NCBI GenBank assembly: GCA_963575745.1 | Contig: CAUYUJ010009380.1 | Span: 425,741-489,740 of the forward strand | Length of the DNA stretch: 64,000 nt | Direction of reading: 5' to 3' | From: Prorocentrum cordatum | Taxonomy: Eukaryota; Sar; Dinophyceae; Prorocentrales; Prorocentraceae | Shown here: positions 1-11,383 of the stretch, in pieces | Layout: each line of letters starts with the position of its first letter | Numbering within the stretch: the first letter of the stretch is position 1 | The notes under the pieces: model-generated | Database searches by the model: none | What the model saw: only the letters and a program-made list of their open reading frames with translations | What the model was told of the DNA's origin: nothing | Translations under genes and position numbers: made by a program

Positions 1-167
1 GGGCACCTCGTAGAGCTCTTTTGTTGCACAGCGCTCCTCGGAACACATGAAGGACGCTTCTGAAGCGAGATCAGAAAAACTCGAAAAATCACATTTTTTG
101 GTTTTCATACAAAGTCGGTTCCAGCAAGTCTTTTTTTTTAGTAATATTGCACCTACAGACCTGAGAA
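1..167 (-). mobile_element. C-family HINE, left part of an interrupted copy
   Basis: The window opens inside a C-family element just after its hairpin: the first bases are the end of the hairpin arm and CTCGTAGAGCT. The body (AAGTCGGTTCC, then AGTAATATTGC, then ACCTGAGAA) matches the C copies near 11050, 20940 and 24050. It is cut at GAGAA by the A element starting at 168 and appears to resume at 1754 with TTTAACTGGCA, as in the uninterrupted copy near 24090. No gene is present. Confidence 0.7.
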
Positions 168-1753
168 CTGGGCGCCGGCGGTAAACCGTCAACCTTTCTT
201 TTTGCGGACTTTGCGGTCGACTGTGCAGGCTTTCCAGCCTAGTCGAAAGCAAGGAAGCGGACGTATAGGGAGCAGGCGAAGCCTCACCGATCCTAACGAT
301 CAGGAAGGCGACAGCCTAAGCTCTCCGAAATACGCTTGTACAACCCGCGGTATGACAAGAGTCTTATGCTCAACGTCAAATGTGAATTGATGAATTAAGG
401 AGATCAAATACTATCGAACCTCTTTGAGGCCACAGTACGTCTCAATCTACAGGCACGTCACATGTCAAATGAAACTGAGGGTACACACTGAATTCTGCAC
501 TCCACTCGAGGCGGAGAAGAGTAAGACGTCATGCAATGAGTAATCAATTAAGACGACAACCTTTCTTACCGCCGGGGGACTCGTAGAGCTTCCTGACAAT
601 ATATAATGTCGAAAAAAATTGCAGAGAACGAATAGTTTTTCGGCCCAAGCGATTTCAGACCTCTCGATACAACAGCCGAGCGCCCCCGATGCTTCTAGAT
701 TGTCTTCTGTACAAGCTCTGTAGCTCTCCTACAGCCCGAGTTACGTGCGAAAATCGACAGCACCTCTCAAGATGATTCGAACAAAACGAATAGTTTGGCA
801 AACCCAGCTCGAGTATCAGACCGAGTTCAGACCTCTGAATGCGACAGGTGGACGCGTCTGATGTCTCTAAATCGATTCCTGTGATGACCAGCCCTGCAGC
901 CCCCCTACAGCCCTATTTAAATGCAGAAAACCGACAGCACCTTTCAGGATGACTCGAACAATACGAATAGTTCTGCGGACCTAGTTTGGGCAGCAGACCG
1001 AGTTCCGAGCTCTGGATTCGACAGGCACACGCGCCTGATGTCTTCAAATCGATTCCTGTGAGCACCAGCACTATAGCCCCCTACAGCCCGAGTTAAGTGC
1101 AGAAAACCGACAGCACCTCTCAAGATGACTCGAACAATACGAATAGTTTCGCGATTATAGATCAGGCAGCACACTGAGTTCAGAGCTCTGGATTCCACAG
1201 ACAAACGCGAATGATGATTCTGAATCGTTTTTGTAAGAGTCAGCTCTGTAGCTGTCCTATAGCTCGAGTTAAGAACAGAAAACCGAGAGCGCCTGTCAAG
1301 ATGACTCGAATAATACGAATAGGTTTGCGGACCTAGCTCGGCTAGAAGACCGAGTTCAGACTCCTGGATGCAACAGACGAACGCGCCTGATCATTCTGAA
1401 TCGATAAGGTGTGCTTACCAGCTCTGTAGCCGTCCTGTATCTCGAGTTAAGTCTGACATACCGACAACGCGTACCAAGATGACTCGAAACAGCCGATCCC
1501 GCCCGTGTGCTTTTTGGCAGTAATATCTACCCGATCGAGCTGAGATCAAGATGGCGAGCGGGAATAAGATCAAAGATCACGGGAAAAAATACTAGAGCTC
1601 TAACGAATGGTTGAATTTCGAGAACAAAATTTTCAACCGACCAAAAGTCACCAAAAGGTCCGTCGAGATTTTTCTTGCCAACTAGCTCTCCAGCGCCCCG
1701 GAATTACTCTTAAGTTTCCAGCAACTACTTGCTAAGGGAAGCTCTACGAGTTA
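168..1753 (-). mobile_element. A-family HINE copy A1
   Basis: It starts with CTGGGCGCCGG and the terminal hairpin, whose second arm lies at 566-577 because a retrotransposon sits in the loop. CTCGTAGAGCTTCC follows, then about four ~177-bp tandem units (GATGACTCGAA-type phase marks at 771, 948, 1124, 1300 and 1478), then a conserved right domain with GATCAAGATGGCGAGCGGGA, ending GCTCTACGAGTTA. Termini and internal tandem repeats match the HINE/DINE-1 class of non-autonomous Helentrons. The short ORFs are not conserved as proteins. Confidence 0.8.
201..556 (-). mobile_element. 5'-truncated non-LTR retroelement (retro-family 1) in the hairpin of A1
   Basis: This 356-bp insert is flanked by an 11-bp direct repeat, CAACCTTTCTT, at 190-200 and 557-567. 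Its left end reads TTTGCGGACTTTGCGGTCGA on the plus strand, so the minus-strand copy ends in a short A tail. The first ~250 bp match the left part of the insert at 15649-17023. A variable 5' end, constant 3' end and target duplication are the signature of target-primed reverse transcription. It holds no ORF of its own; it is 3' UTR only. Confidence 0.82.
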
Positions 1754-2026
1754 TTTAACTGGCAAACGCGGCAGGTAGCGTCCAAAACCCGGAGAGCAAC
1801 TGGCACGGGCGGTGAACCATCAACCTGGTCACCGCCGGGAACCTCGTAGAGCTGCTTCCATGCGTGAGAGTGCTCAGAGTTGAAGGCGAGAACTTCTGGA
1901 GGCATTTCTCAAAAAATTGGACATTTTCCTTTTTCATGTCGACATAAAGTTCGTTCGTCCAGTGTTTTGATAATAAAAATGCGCCTACAGAGCTCATATT
2001 AAGAAGCAGAAGCCCTCAAAAAAATA

Positions 2027-2056
2027 AAAAAAAACAAGAAAAAAAAAAAAAAAAAA

Positions 2057-2089
<33 letters not shown>

Positions 2090-2098
2090 AAAAAAAAA
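2027..2098. repeat. A-rich tract
   Basis: About 72 bp of nearly pure A with scattered C inside a B-family element. It produces T-rich open frames on the minus strand that are not genes. It could be a microsatellite expansion or the remnant of a poly-A tail; no target duplication is visible. Confidence 0.85.
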
Positions 2099-2143
2099 CG
2101 AACATCTTTCAAATCTTAGCAAAACCGACCCAAAGTTACCACT

Positions 2144-3628
2144 TGGTAGCGTCCAAAACCCGGAGAGCGAAGAGACCCTGGGAACGAGAAATCTTCTCTG
2201 GAGAGGGCTGGGGGGCCCCCCTGAGGCGCTTCGGAAGCGCTGCCAGGATCGCTTCCACGCGTGCCTGCACAAATGCAGGCACGCGTGCGCTCCCGGACCC
2301 GCTGCGACCCTGAACTGGGCGCCGGCGGTAAACCGTCAACCTTTCTTACCGCCGGGGGACTCGTAGAGCTTCCTGACAACATATAGTTCCGAAAAAATTG
2401 CAGAGAACGAATAGTTTTTCAGCCCAAGCGATTTCAGACCTCTCGATGCAACAGGCGAACGCCCCCGATGCTTCTGGATTGTCTCTGCACGAGCTCTGTA
2501 GCTCTCCTACAGCCCGAGTTACGTGCGTAAATCGACAGCAACCCTGCAGATGACTCGAACAATACGAATAGTTTGGCAAACCTAGCTCGAGTATCAAACC
2601 AAGTTCAGGCCTCTGAATGCGACAGGCGGACGCGTCTGATGTCTCCGAATCGATTCCTGTGAGTACCAGCCCTGCAGCCCCCCTGCAGCTCGAGTTAAGT
2701 ACAGAAAACCGACAGCATCTCAGGATGACTCGAACAATACGAATAGTTTCGCGGACCTAGTTCGGGCTTCCGAGCTCTGGATTCGACAGGCGGACGCGCC
2801 TTCTGTCTTCAAATTGATTCCTGTGGCTACCAGCCCTGTGGCCCCCCCCACAACCCGAGTTGAGTACAGAAAACCGACAGGATCTCTCAAGATGACTCGA
2901 ACAGAACGAATAGTTTCGCGATTCTAGAGCGGGCAGCATACCGAGTTCAGAGCTCTGGATTCAACAGACAAACGCGACTGATGACTCTGAATCGGTTTCT
3001 CTAAGTATCTGCTATGTAGCTGTCATATAGCTCAAGTTAAGTACAGAAAACCGAGAGCGCCTGTCAAGATGACTCGAATAATACGAATAGGTTTGCGGAC
3101 CTAGCTCGGCTAGCAGACCGAGTTGAGACCTCTAGATGCAACAGACGAACGCGCCTGATCATTCTGAATCGATAAGGTGTGCTTACCAGCTCTCTAGCTG
3201 TCCTCTATCTCGAGTTAAGTCCAATAAACCGACAGCGTGTACGAAGATGACTCGAAAGGGCCGATCCCGCCTGGACGCTTTTTGGCAGTAAAAGGTACCC
3301 GATCGAGCTGAGATCAAGATGGCGAGCGGGAATAAGATCGAATATCACGGGAAAAAATACTAGAGCTCTAACGAATGGTTGAATTTCGAGAAAAAAATTT
3401 TCAATCGACCAGAAGTCACCAAAAGGTCCGTCGAGATTTTTCTTGCCAACTAGCTCTCCAGCGCCCCGGAATTACTCTTAAGCTTCCAGCAATAACTTGC
3501 TAAGGGAAGCTCTACGAGTTACGAACTGCTGCGAGGATTCTGGAGCGGCGGAGATGGGCTGCTGGCGGGCACCACCACCGTCCGGCTTCTACTCTAAAAC
3601 CCTCTAGCTCTCAGAGAGCTCTCCGGGG
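2144..3628 (-). mobile_element. D-family element split by A2
   Basis: Family D starts GGTAGCGTCCAAAA then CCCGGAGAGC. It ends with the small palindrome AGCTCTCAGAGAGCT and then CTCCGGGGA, so GCTCTCC pairs with GGAGAGC. Outer parts are 2144-2314 and 3522-3628; removing A2 rejoins the GC-rich core (GACCCGCTGCGACC...GGCGGAGATGGGCTGC). The asymmetric inverted ends resemble A, B and C in layout but not in sequence. Confidence 0.7.
2315..3521 (-). mobile_element. A-family HINE copy A2
   Basis: A full-length 1.2-kb A element, from CTGGGCGCCGG with an intact hairpin to CTCTACGAGTTA. It contains about four to five ~177-bp repeat units and the conserved right domain. It is inserted into D element 2144-3628 after CCTGAA without a visible target duplication. 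Confidence 0.82.
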
Positions 3629-3696
3629 ACATCTTCTTTTCTGGCCGGATCGACCAACTAGCTCCACCCCGCGCCAGAATCATCGATAACGAAGAA

Positions 3697-4856
3697 CTGG
3701 GCGCCGGCGGTAAACCGTCAACCTTTCTTACCGCCGGGGGACTCGTTGAGCTTCCTGACAATATATAATGCCGAAAAAATGCAGTGAACGAATAGTTTTT
3801 AGCCCAAGCGATTTCACACCTCTCGATGCAACAGCCGAACGCCCCCGATGCTTCTGGATTGTCTTCTGTGCGAGTTCTCTGCTCTCTACAGCCCGAGCTA
3901 CGTGCGTAAATCGACAGCGCCTCTCAAGATAACTTGAACAATACGAATAGTTTGGCAAACCTAGCTCGAGTATCAGACCGAGTTCAGACCTCTGAATGCG
4001 ACAGGCAGACTCGTCTGATGTCTCTGAATCGATTCCTGTGATTACCATCCCTACAGCCCCCCAACAGCCCGAGTTAAGTGCAGAAAACCGACAGCACCTC
4101 TCAGGATGACTCAAACAACGAATAGTTTCGCAGACGAGTTCCGAGCTCTGGATTTGACAGGCACACGCGCCTGATGTCTTCAAATCGATTCCTGTGACTA
4201 CCAGCACTGTAGCCGCCTACAGCCCGAGTTAAGTAGAGAAAACCGACAGCATCTCTCAAGATGACTCGAACAATACGAACAGTTTTGTGATTCTAAATCG
4301 GGTAGCAAACCGAGTTCAGAGCTCTGGATTCAACAGACAAACGAGCTGTCATATAGCTGTCATATAGCTCGAGTTAAGCACAGAAAACCGAGAGCGCCTG
4401 TCAAGATTACTCGAATAATACCAATAGGTTTGCGGACCTACCTCGGCTAGCAGACCGAGTTCAGACCTCTGGGTGCAACAGACGAACGCGCCTGATCATT
4501 CTGAATCGATGAGGTGTGCCTACCAGCTCTGTAGCTGTCCTCTATCTCGAGTTCAGTCCAATATACCGAGAGCGCGTATCAAGATGACTCGAAACGGCCG
4601 ATCCCGCCAGTGTGCTTTTTCGCAGTGAAAGGTATCCGATCGAGCTGAGATCAAGATGGCGAGCGGGAATAAGATCGAATATCACGGGAAAAAATACTAC
4701 AGCTCAAACGAATTGAGGAATTTTGAGGAAAATATTCAACCGACCAAAAATCACCAAAAGGTCCGTCGAGATTTTTCTTACCAACTAGCTGTCCAGCGCC
4801 CCGGAATTACTCTTAAGCTTCCAGCAATAACTTGCTAAGGGAAGCTCTACGAGTTA
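3697..4856 (-). mobile_element. A-family HINE copy A3
   Basis: Complete copy with hairpin, CTCGTAGAGCTTCC-type terminus (variant CTCGTTGAGC), ~177-bp units and right end CTCTACGAGTTA. The left flank is the truncated end of a B element (ATAACGAAGAA). The right flank is the middle of A4's tandem array (CTGTAGCCCC), so a deletion or recombination accompanied this junction. Confidence 0.78.
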
Positions 4857-5456
4857 CTGTAGCCCCCCACAACTCGAGTTAAGTATAGAAAACCGAGAGC
4901 ACCTCTCAAGATGACTCGAACAATACGAACAGTTTCGCGATTCTAGAGCGGGCAGCAGACCGAGTTCAGAGCTCTGGATTCAACAGACAAACGCGACTGA
5001 TCACTCTGAATCGTTTTCTGTAAGTATCAGCTCTGTAGCTGTCATATAGCTCGAGTTAAAGACAGAAAACCGAGAGCGCCTGTCAAGATGACTCGAATAA
5101 TACGAATAGGTTTGCGGACCTAGCTCGGCTAGCAGACCGAGATCAGACCTCTGGATGCGACAGACGAACGCGCCTGATCATTCTGAATCGATAAGGTGTG
5201 CTTACTGTCCTGTATCTCGAGTTAAGTTCAATATACCGACAGCGTGTATCAAGATAACTCGAAACGGCCGATCCCGCCTGGACGCTTTTTGGCAGCAAAA
5301 GGTACCCGATCGAGCTGAGATCAAGATGGCGAGCGGGAATAAGATCGAATATCACGGGAAAAAATACTAGAGCTCTAACGAATGGTTGAATTTCGAGAAC
5401 AAAATTTTCAACCGACCGAAAGTCACCAAAAGGTCCGTCGAGATTTTCCTTGCCAA

Positions 5457-6668
5457 CTGGGCGCCGGCGGTAAACCGTCAACCTTTCTTACCGCCGGGGG
5501 ACTCGTAGAGCTTCCTGACAATATATAATGTCGGAAAAAAATTGCAGAGAACAATTAGTTTTTCAGCCCAAGCGATTTCAGACCTCTCGATGCAACAGCC
5601 GAACGCCCCCGATGCTTCTGGATTCTTCTGTACGAGCTCTGTAGCTCTCCTACAGCCCGAGTTACGTGCGTAAATCGACAGCAACCCTGAAGATGACTCG
5701 AACAATACGAACAGTTTGCCTAGCTCGAGTATCAGACCAAGTTCAGGCCTCTGAATGCGACAGGCGGACGCGTCTGATGTCTCCGAATCGATTCCTGTGA
5801 TTACCAGCCCTGCAGCCCCCCTACAGCCCGATTGGACTGCAAAAAACCTACAGCATCTCAGGATGACTCGAACAATACGAATAATTTCGCGGACCTAGTT
5901 CGGGCAGCAGACTGAGTTCGGAGCTCTGAATTCGACAGGCGGACGCGCCTGATGTCTCCAAATCGATTCCTGTGACTCCCCGCACTGTAGCCACCCACAA
6001 CCCGAGTTAAGTACAGAAAACCGACAACATCTCTCAAGATGACTCGAACAATACGAACCGTTTCGCGATTCTAGAGCGGGCAGCAGACCGAGTTCAGAGC
6101 TCTGGGTTCAACAGATAAACGCGAATGATGACTCTGAATCGGTTTCTGTAAGTATCAGCTCTGAAGCTGTAATATAGCTCGAGTTAAAGACAGAAAACCG
6201 AGAGCGCCTGTCAAGATGACTCGAATAATACGAATAGGTTTGCGGACCTAGCTCGGCTAGCAGACCGAGATCAGACCTCTGGATGCGACAGACGAACGCG
6301 CCTGATCATTCTGAATCCATCAGGTGTGCTTACCAGCTCTGTAGCTGTCCTGTATCTCGAGTTCAGTCCAATATACCGACAGCGCGTATCAAGATGACTC
6401 GAAACGGCCGATCCCGCCCGGACGCTCTTTGGCAGTAAAAGCTTTCCGATCGAGCTGAGATCAAGATGGCGAGCGGGAATAAGATCGAATATCACGGGAA
6501 AAAATACTAGAGCTCTAACGAATGTTCAAATTTTGAGAACAAATATTTCAACCGACCGAAAGTCACCAAAAGGTCCGTCGAGATTTTTCTTGCCAACTAG
6601 CTCTCCAGCGCCCCGGAATTACTCTTCAGCTTCCAGCAATAACTTGCTAAGGGAAGCTCTACGAGTTA
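5457..6668 (-). mobile_element. A-family HINE copy A5 (complete, precise insertion)
   Basis: From CTGGGCGCCGG to CTCTACGAGTTA. It interrupts A4 exactly between GCCAA and CTAGCTC. The same junction is uninterrupted in many other copies, so the empty site is known and no base is duplicated or lost. This is the rolling-circle style of integration expected for Helitrons. Confidence 0.85.
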
Positions 6669-8269
6669 CTAGCTCTCCAGCGCCCCGGAATTACTCTTAA
6701 GCTTCCAGCAATAATGGCGCCGGCAGTGAACCGTCAACCTAGTCACCGCCGGGAACCTCGTAGAGCTCCGTACACTGATACGAGTGCTGAGAATCAAAGT
6801 AGAGGCATGAAATACAGATTTTTCGAAAATCTTGATTGTTTGATTTTTTCGATATTCATATCAGCTTGGTTCCCGGAAGTCAACTCTCAAGAAAATACAT
6901 CGGGAGAGCTGAGCTGCTGTCAGAGAGGAGTTTATATGCCAATGCGACGCGCAAAAATCTGCTTTCTCAAAATAAATGGTTAAATATCTTTCAAATTTTC
7001 GCAAAACAGACCAAAAGTCATAAATTTGTCCGCCCGGGCCGGGTCGACCAACTGGGCGCCGGCGGTAAACCGTCAACCTTTCTTACCGCCGGGGGACTCG
7101 TAGAGCTTCCTGACAATATATAATGTGGGAAGAAAATTGCAGAGAACGCATAGTTTTTCAGCCCAAGCGATTTCAGACCTCTCGATGCAACAGCCGAACG
7201 CCCCCCGATGCTTCTGGATTGTCTTCTGCACGAGCTCTGTAGCTCTTCTACAGCCCGAGTTACGTGCGTTAATCGACAGCACCTCTCAAGATGACTCGAA
7301 CAAAACGAACAGTTTGGCAAACCCAGCTCGAGTATCAGACCGAGTTCAGACCTCTGCATGCGACAGGCGGACGCGTCTGATGTCTCCGAATCGATTCCTG
7401 TGATTACCAGCCCTGCAGCCCCCCTACAGCCCGAGTTAAGTGCAGAAAGCCGACAGCATCTTTCAGGATGACTCGAACAATACGAGCAGCTTCGCGGACC
7501 TAGTTCGGGCAGCAGACCGAGTTCCGAGCTCTGGATTCCAGAGGCGGACGCGCCTGACGTCTTTAAATCGATTGCTGTCACCACCAGCACTGTAGCCCCA
7601 TTACAGCCCGAGTTGAGTGCAGAAAACCGACAGCACCTCTCAAGATGACTCGAACAAAACGAACAGTTTCGCGATTCTGGATCGGGCAGCAGACCGAGTC
7701 CAGAGCTCTGGATTCAACACACAAACGCGACTGATGATTCTGAATCGATTTCTATAAGTGTCAGCTCTGTAGCTGTCCTATAGCTCGAGTTAAGTACAGA
7801 AAACCGAGAGGGCCTATCAAGATGACTCGAATAATACGAATAGGTTTGCGGACCTAGCTCGGCTAGCAGACCGAGTTCAGACCTCTGGATGCAAGAGACG
7901 AACGCGCCTGATCATTCTGAATCGATAAGGTGTGCTTACCAGCTCTGTAGCTGTCCTATATCTCGAGTTAAGTCCAATATACCGACAGCGCGTATCAAGA
8001 TGACTCGAAACGGCCAATCCCGCCTGGACGCTTTTTGGCAGTAAAAGCTACCCGATCGAGCTGAGATCAAGATGGCGAGCGGGAATAAGATCGAATATCA
8101 CGGGAAAAAAAAAAACTAGAGCTCTAACGAATGGTTGAATTTCGAGAACAAAATTTTCAACCGAACAAAATTCACCAAAAGGTCCGTCGAGATTTTTCTT
8201 GCCAACTAGCTCTCCAGCGCCCCGGAATTACTCTTAGCTTCCAGCAATAACTTGCTAAGGGAAGCTCTA

Positions 8270-8348
8270 CTGGGCGCCGGCGGTAAACCGTCAACCTTCC
8301 TTACCGCCGGGGGACTCGTAGAGCTTCCTGACAATATATAATGGGAAG

Positions 8349-8396
<48 letters not shown>

Positions 8397-9477
8397 TAGC
8401 TTTTCAGCCCAAGCGACTTCAGACCTCTCGATGCAACGATTCTTCTGGATTGTCTTCTTTGCGAGCTCTGTAGCTCTCCTACAGCCCGAGTTACGTGCGT
8501 AAATCGACAGCATCTCTCAAGATGACTCTAACAAAACGAATAGTTTGGCAACCCAGCTCGAGTATCAAACCGAGTTCAGACCTCTGAATGCGACAGGCGG
8601 ACGCGTCTGATGTCTGCGAATCGACTCCTGTGATTACCAGCCCTGCAGCCCCCCCCTACAGCCCGAGTTAAGTGCAGAAAACCGACAGCACCTCTCAAGA
8701 TGCTCGAACAATACAATAGTTTCGCGGACCTAGTTCGGGCAGCAGACCGAGTTCCGAGCTCTGGATTCGACAGGCGGACGCGCCTGATGTCTTCAAATCG
8801 ATTCCTGTGACGACCAGCACTGTAGCCCCTCCCAGCTCGAGTTGAGTGCAGAAAACCGAGAGCACTTCTCAAGATGGCTCGAACAATACGAATAGTTTCG
8901 CGATTATAGGTCGGGCAGCAGACCGCGTTCAGAGCTCTGGATTCAACAGACAAATGCGACCGATGATTCTGAATTGGTTTCTGTAAGTATCAGCTCTGTA
9001 GCTGTCCCATGGCTCGAGTTAAGTACAGAAAACCGAGAGCGTCTGTCAAGATGACTCGAATAGTACGAATAGGTTTGCGGACCTAGCTCGGCTAGCCGAC
9101 CGAGTTCAGACCTCTAGATTCAACAGGCGAACGCGCCTGATCATTCTGAATCGATTAGCTGTGCTTATCAGCTCTGTAGCTGTCCTATAAAGCTCGAGTT
9201 ATGTTCAGGAAACCGCCATCGCATGTCAAGATGACTTGAAACGGCCGATCCCGCCTGCCTGCCTTTTGGCAGTGAAAGGTACCCGATCGAGCTGAGATCA
9301 AGATGGCGAGCGGGAATAAGATCGAAATACTAGAGCTCAAACGAATTGTTGAATTTCGAGAACAAAACTTTCAACCGACCAAAAGTCAGCCAACTAGCTT
9401 GCCAACTAGCTCTCCAGCGCCCCGGAATTACTCTTAAGCTTCCAGCAATAACTTGCTAAGGGAAGCTCTACGAGTTA
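8270..9477 (-). mobile_element. A-family HINE copy A7 (innermost of the nest)
   Basis: Complete copy inserted into the last seven bases of A6, at CTCTA/CGAG. It has the hairpin, a GA microsatellite where other copies have GTCGAAAAAAATTGCAG, the ~177-bp array and the right end CTCTACGAGTTA. Confidence 0.85.
8355..8391. repeat. (GA)n microsatellite
   Basis: About 18 GA dinucleotides directly after the left terminus of A7. Helentron/HINE elements often carry microsatellites internally. Other A copies lack it here, so it expanded in this copy. Confidence 0.92.
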
Positions 9478-9579
9478 CGAGTTACTAGCTCCACCCAGCG
9501 CCGGAATTTCTCTAGCTCATCGCTGCCGAAGAGCTCTACAAGCTACTTGCTAAGGGAAGAGTTACTGGCAAACGCGGCA

Positions 9580-9860
9580 GGTAGCGTCCAAAACCCGAAG
9601 AGCAAAAAAACCGTCGCAGAGAGGAAATCCTTCCTGGAGGGCTCTAGGGGGCTCCCCTGCAGCGCTGCTGAAGCGCTGCCAGGAACGCTCCCACGCGTGC
9701 GTGCACGAGCGCAGGCACACGTGAAAAGCGCCCCCGAACCCGCTGCCGGGACGGGCGAGCCGCTGCGAGGATCGTGGAGCGGCGGAGATGGGCTGCTGGC
9801 GGGCACCACCACCGTCTGGCTTAATCTAAAACCCTTTAGCTCTCAGAGAGCTCTCCGGGA
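9580..9860 (-). mobile_element. D-family element
   Basis: GTAGCGTCCAAAACCCGAAGAGC at the left, GC-rich core with the inverted pair GCACGCACGCG/CACGCGTGC around 9690-9722, and right end CTCTCAGAGAGCTCTCCGGGA. Nearly complete and uninterrupted, it serves as the reference D copy (~280 bp). Confidence 0.72.
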
Positions 9861-10509
9861 ATAACCCACTACACATGGGAAAAATACCCGTTCTCGGAAT
9901 GAATTGTCAAACTTGGCGCCGGCGGTGAACCGTCAACCTGGTCGCCGCCGGGGACCTCGTAGAGCTCTTTGCACGCGCAAGAGTGCTTAGATTTAAACCA
10001 GATCATTGGAGCATTTCTACATAAATGTAGAATTGTTATTTTCGGTTGTCAACTGTATGTCGGTTTCCTGGCCCTAGAGAGCTGAGCTGCTCTAGGAACA
10101 AATTTCATATTCCAACGCACGGCGTTAAAATCTGCTTTCTCAAAATGAATAGTCAAATATCTTTCAAATTCTTGCAAAACCGACCCACAGTTGTCACATT
10201 GTCTCCTTTGATCGGATCGACCAACTAGCTGCGCCCCGCGCCGGAACTGGCGCCGGCGGTGAACCGTCAACCTGGTCACCGCCGGGATGCTCGTAGAGCT
10301 CCTTTCACGCGCAAGAGTGCTCAGAGTCGAAAGAGAGAGCTTCTGGGGGTACTTCTCGAAAAAAGCCAAATTTGTTTTTTTCATGTCGACATAAAGATGG
10401 TTGCTCCAAGTGTTTTGATAGTAAAAGTGCGCTAAAAGAGCTCATATTGAGGCGGAGACGCCCTCATAATCTTTTACAGGTGCGAAAAATCTGCTTTCCT
10501 TAAAATGAA

Positions 10510-10909
10510 CTGGCGCCGGCGGTGAACCGTCAAGCTGGTCACCGCCGGGAACCTCGTAGAGCTCCTTCCACGCGTAAAGTGCTCAGAGTGGAAAGAGAGA
10601 GCTGCTCGAGGCATTTCTCGAAAAATTGAACATTCATCTTTTTCATGTCGAGATGAAGTTGGTTCCCCCAAGTGTTTTGATAGTAAATTTGCACCTACAG
10701 ATCTCATATTAAGACGCAGAGGCCCTGATAGTCGTTTACAGGTGCGAAAAAAAATCTACTTTCTAAAAATTAATGGTCAAATATCTCTCAAATCTTGACA
10801 AAACCGACCAAAAGTTAACACTTTGTCCTTTCTCGCCGGGTCGGCCGACTAGCTCCACCCCGCGCCGGAATTCCTCTAGTTCATCGATGCCGAAGAGCTC
10901 TACGAGGCA
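10510..10909 (-). mobile_element. B-family HINE, complete 400-bp copy
   Basis: From CTGGCGCCGGCGG with hairpin to GAGCTCTACGAGGCA. Inserted at ATGAA/TGGTC of the outer B copy. It has no ~177-bp repeats, so B elements are the short form of the family. Confidence 0.82.
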
Positions 10910-10985
10910 TGGTCAAATATCTTTCAAATATTCGCAAAAACCACCCAAAAGTTGCCACTTTGTCCTTTCTGATCGGCTCGATGAA

Positions 10986-11383
10986 CTGAGAACCGGCGGT
11001 AAACCGTCAACCAGGTTACCGCCGGGGCCCTCGTAGAGCTCTTTTCTCACAGGGCGCTCCTCGGTAAGCATTAAGAAAGCGTCTAGAGCGTGACCTGAGA
11101 AACTGGAAAATCGCGTTTTTCTGTTTTTATCTAACGTCGGTTCCCCCAAGTGTTTTGATAGTAATACTGCAGCTACGAACCTGAAAACTTTACAAGCAGA
11201 CACGCCTTAACCCGCTACAGGTGCGAAAAATCTGCTCTCAAAATAAATGGTCAAATATCTTTCAAATCTTCGCAAAACCACCCAAAAGTTAACACTTTGC
11301 CCTTTCTGGCCGGGGCGGCCAACTAGCTCCACCCCGCGCCGGACTTCCTCTAGCTCATCGATGTCGAAGAGCTTTACGAGGTA
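10986..11383 (-). mobile_element. C-family HINE, complete 400-bp copy
   Basis: It starts CTGAGAACCGGCGG. The hairpin loop differs from family A (CAACCAGG), followed by CTCGTAGAGCTC. The body has GTCGGTTCCCCCAAGTG and AGTAATACTGCAGC; the right end is GCTTTACGAGGTA. Inserted at GATGAA/CTAGC. Confidence 0.8.

Larger units (their letters stand above)
1800..3696 (-). mobile_element. B-family HINE copy, interrupted by D and A2
   Basis: It begins CTGGCACGGGCGGTGAACC, a B-type hairpin with G instead of A in the arm, followed by ACCTCGTAGAGCT. The outer sequence occupies about 1800-2143 and resumes at ~3629-3696. Between them lies D element 2144-3628, itself split by A2. The right end is cut at 3696 by A3 before the expected CTCTACGAG. 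A long A-rich tract is embedded at 2027-2098. Confidence 0.7.
7052..9484 (-). mobile_element. A-family HINE copy A6, split by A7
   Basis: Pieces 7052-8269 and 9478-9484 rejoin to GCTCTA + CGAGTTA, the family right end. It carries about four ~177-bp units. It lies inside B element 6715-9545 at GACCAA/CTAG. Confidence 0.85.
6715..9545 (-). mobile_element. B-family HINE copy, host of A6 and A7
   Basis: It starts TGGCGCCGGCAGTGAACC with a B-type hairpin and ACCTCGTAGAGCTCC. Outer pieces 6715-7051 and 9485-9545 join as GACCAA + CTAGCTCCACC, the normal B right domain, and the copy ends GCTCTACAAGCTA. It is inserted in A4 between AATAA and CTTGC. Confidence 0.8.
4857..9564 (-). mobile_element. A-family copy A4, host of a four-level nest
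   Basis: The left part is missing. The remaining outer pieces are 4857-5456, 6669-6714 and 9546-9564, and they join cleanly: GCCAA with CTAGCTCTCC, then CAATAA with CTTGCTAAGGG. A5 sits in the first gap and a B element in the second. The last piece has lost five bases (GGAAGAGTTA instead of GGAAGCTCTACGAGTTA). Confidence 0.78.

Noticed and set aside
202-390. 62-codon plus-strand ORF at the left end
   Set aside because: It lies antisense in the 3' UTR of a retroelement and is not open in the second copy at 15650.
590-605. TATATAATG after the left terminus as a promoter or start
   Set aside because: It recurs in every A copy, but no ORF of substance follows in any of them.
771-1480. Hammerhead ribozyme in the ~177-bp repeat (CTGATGA-like core)
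   Set aside because: The core varies among units (CTGATGT, CTGATCA, CTGATGA) and the GAAA is not placed to close a short stem II.
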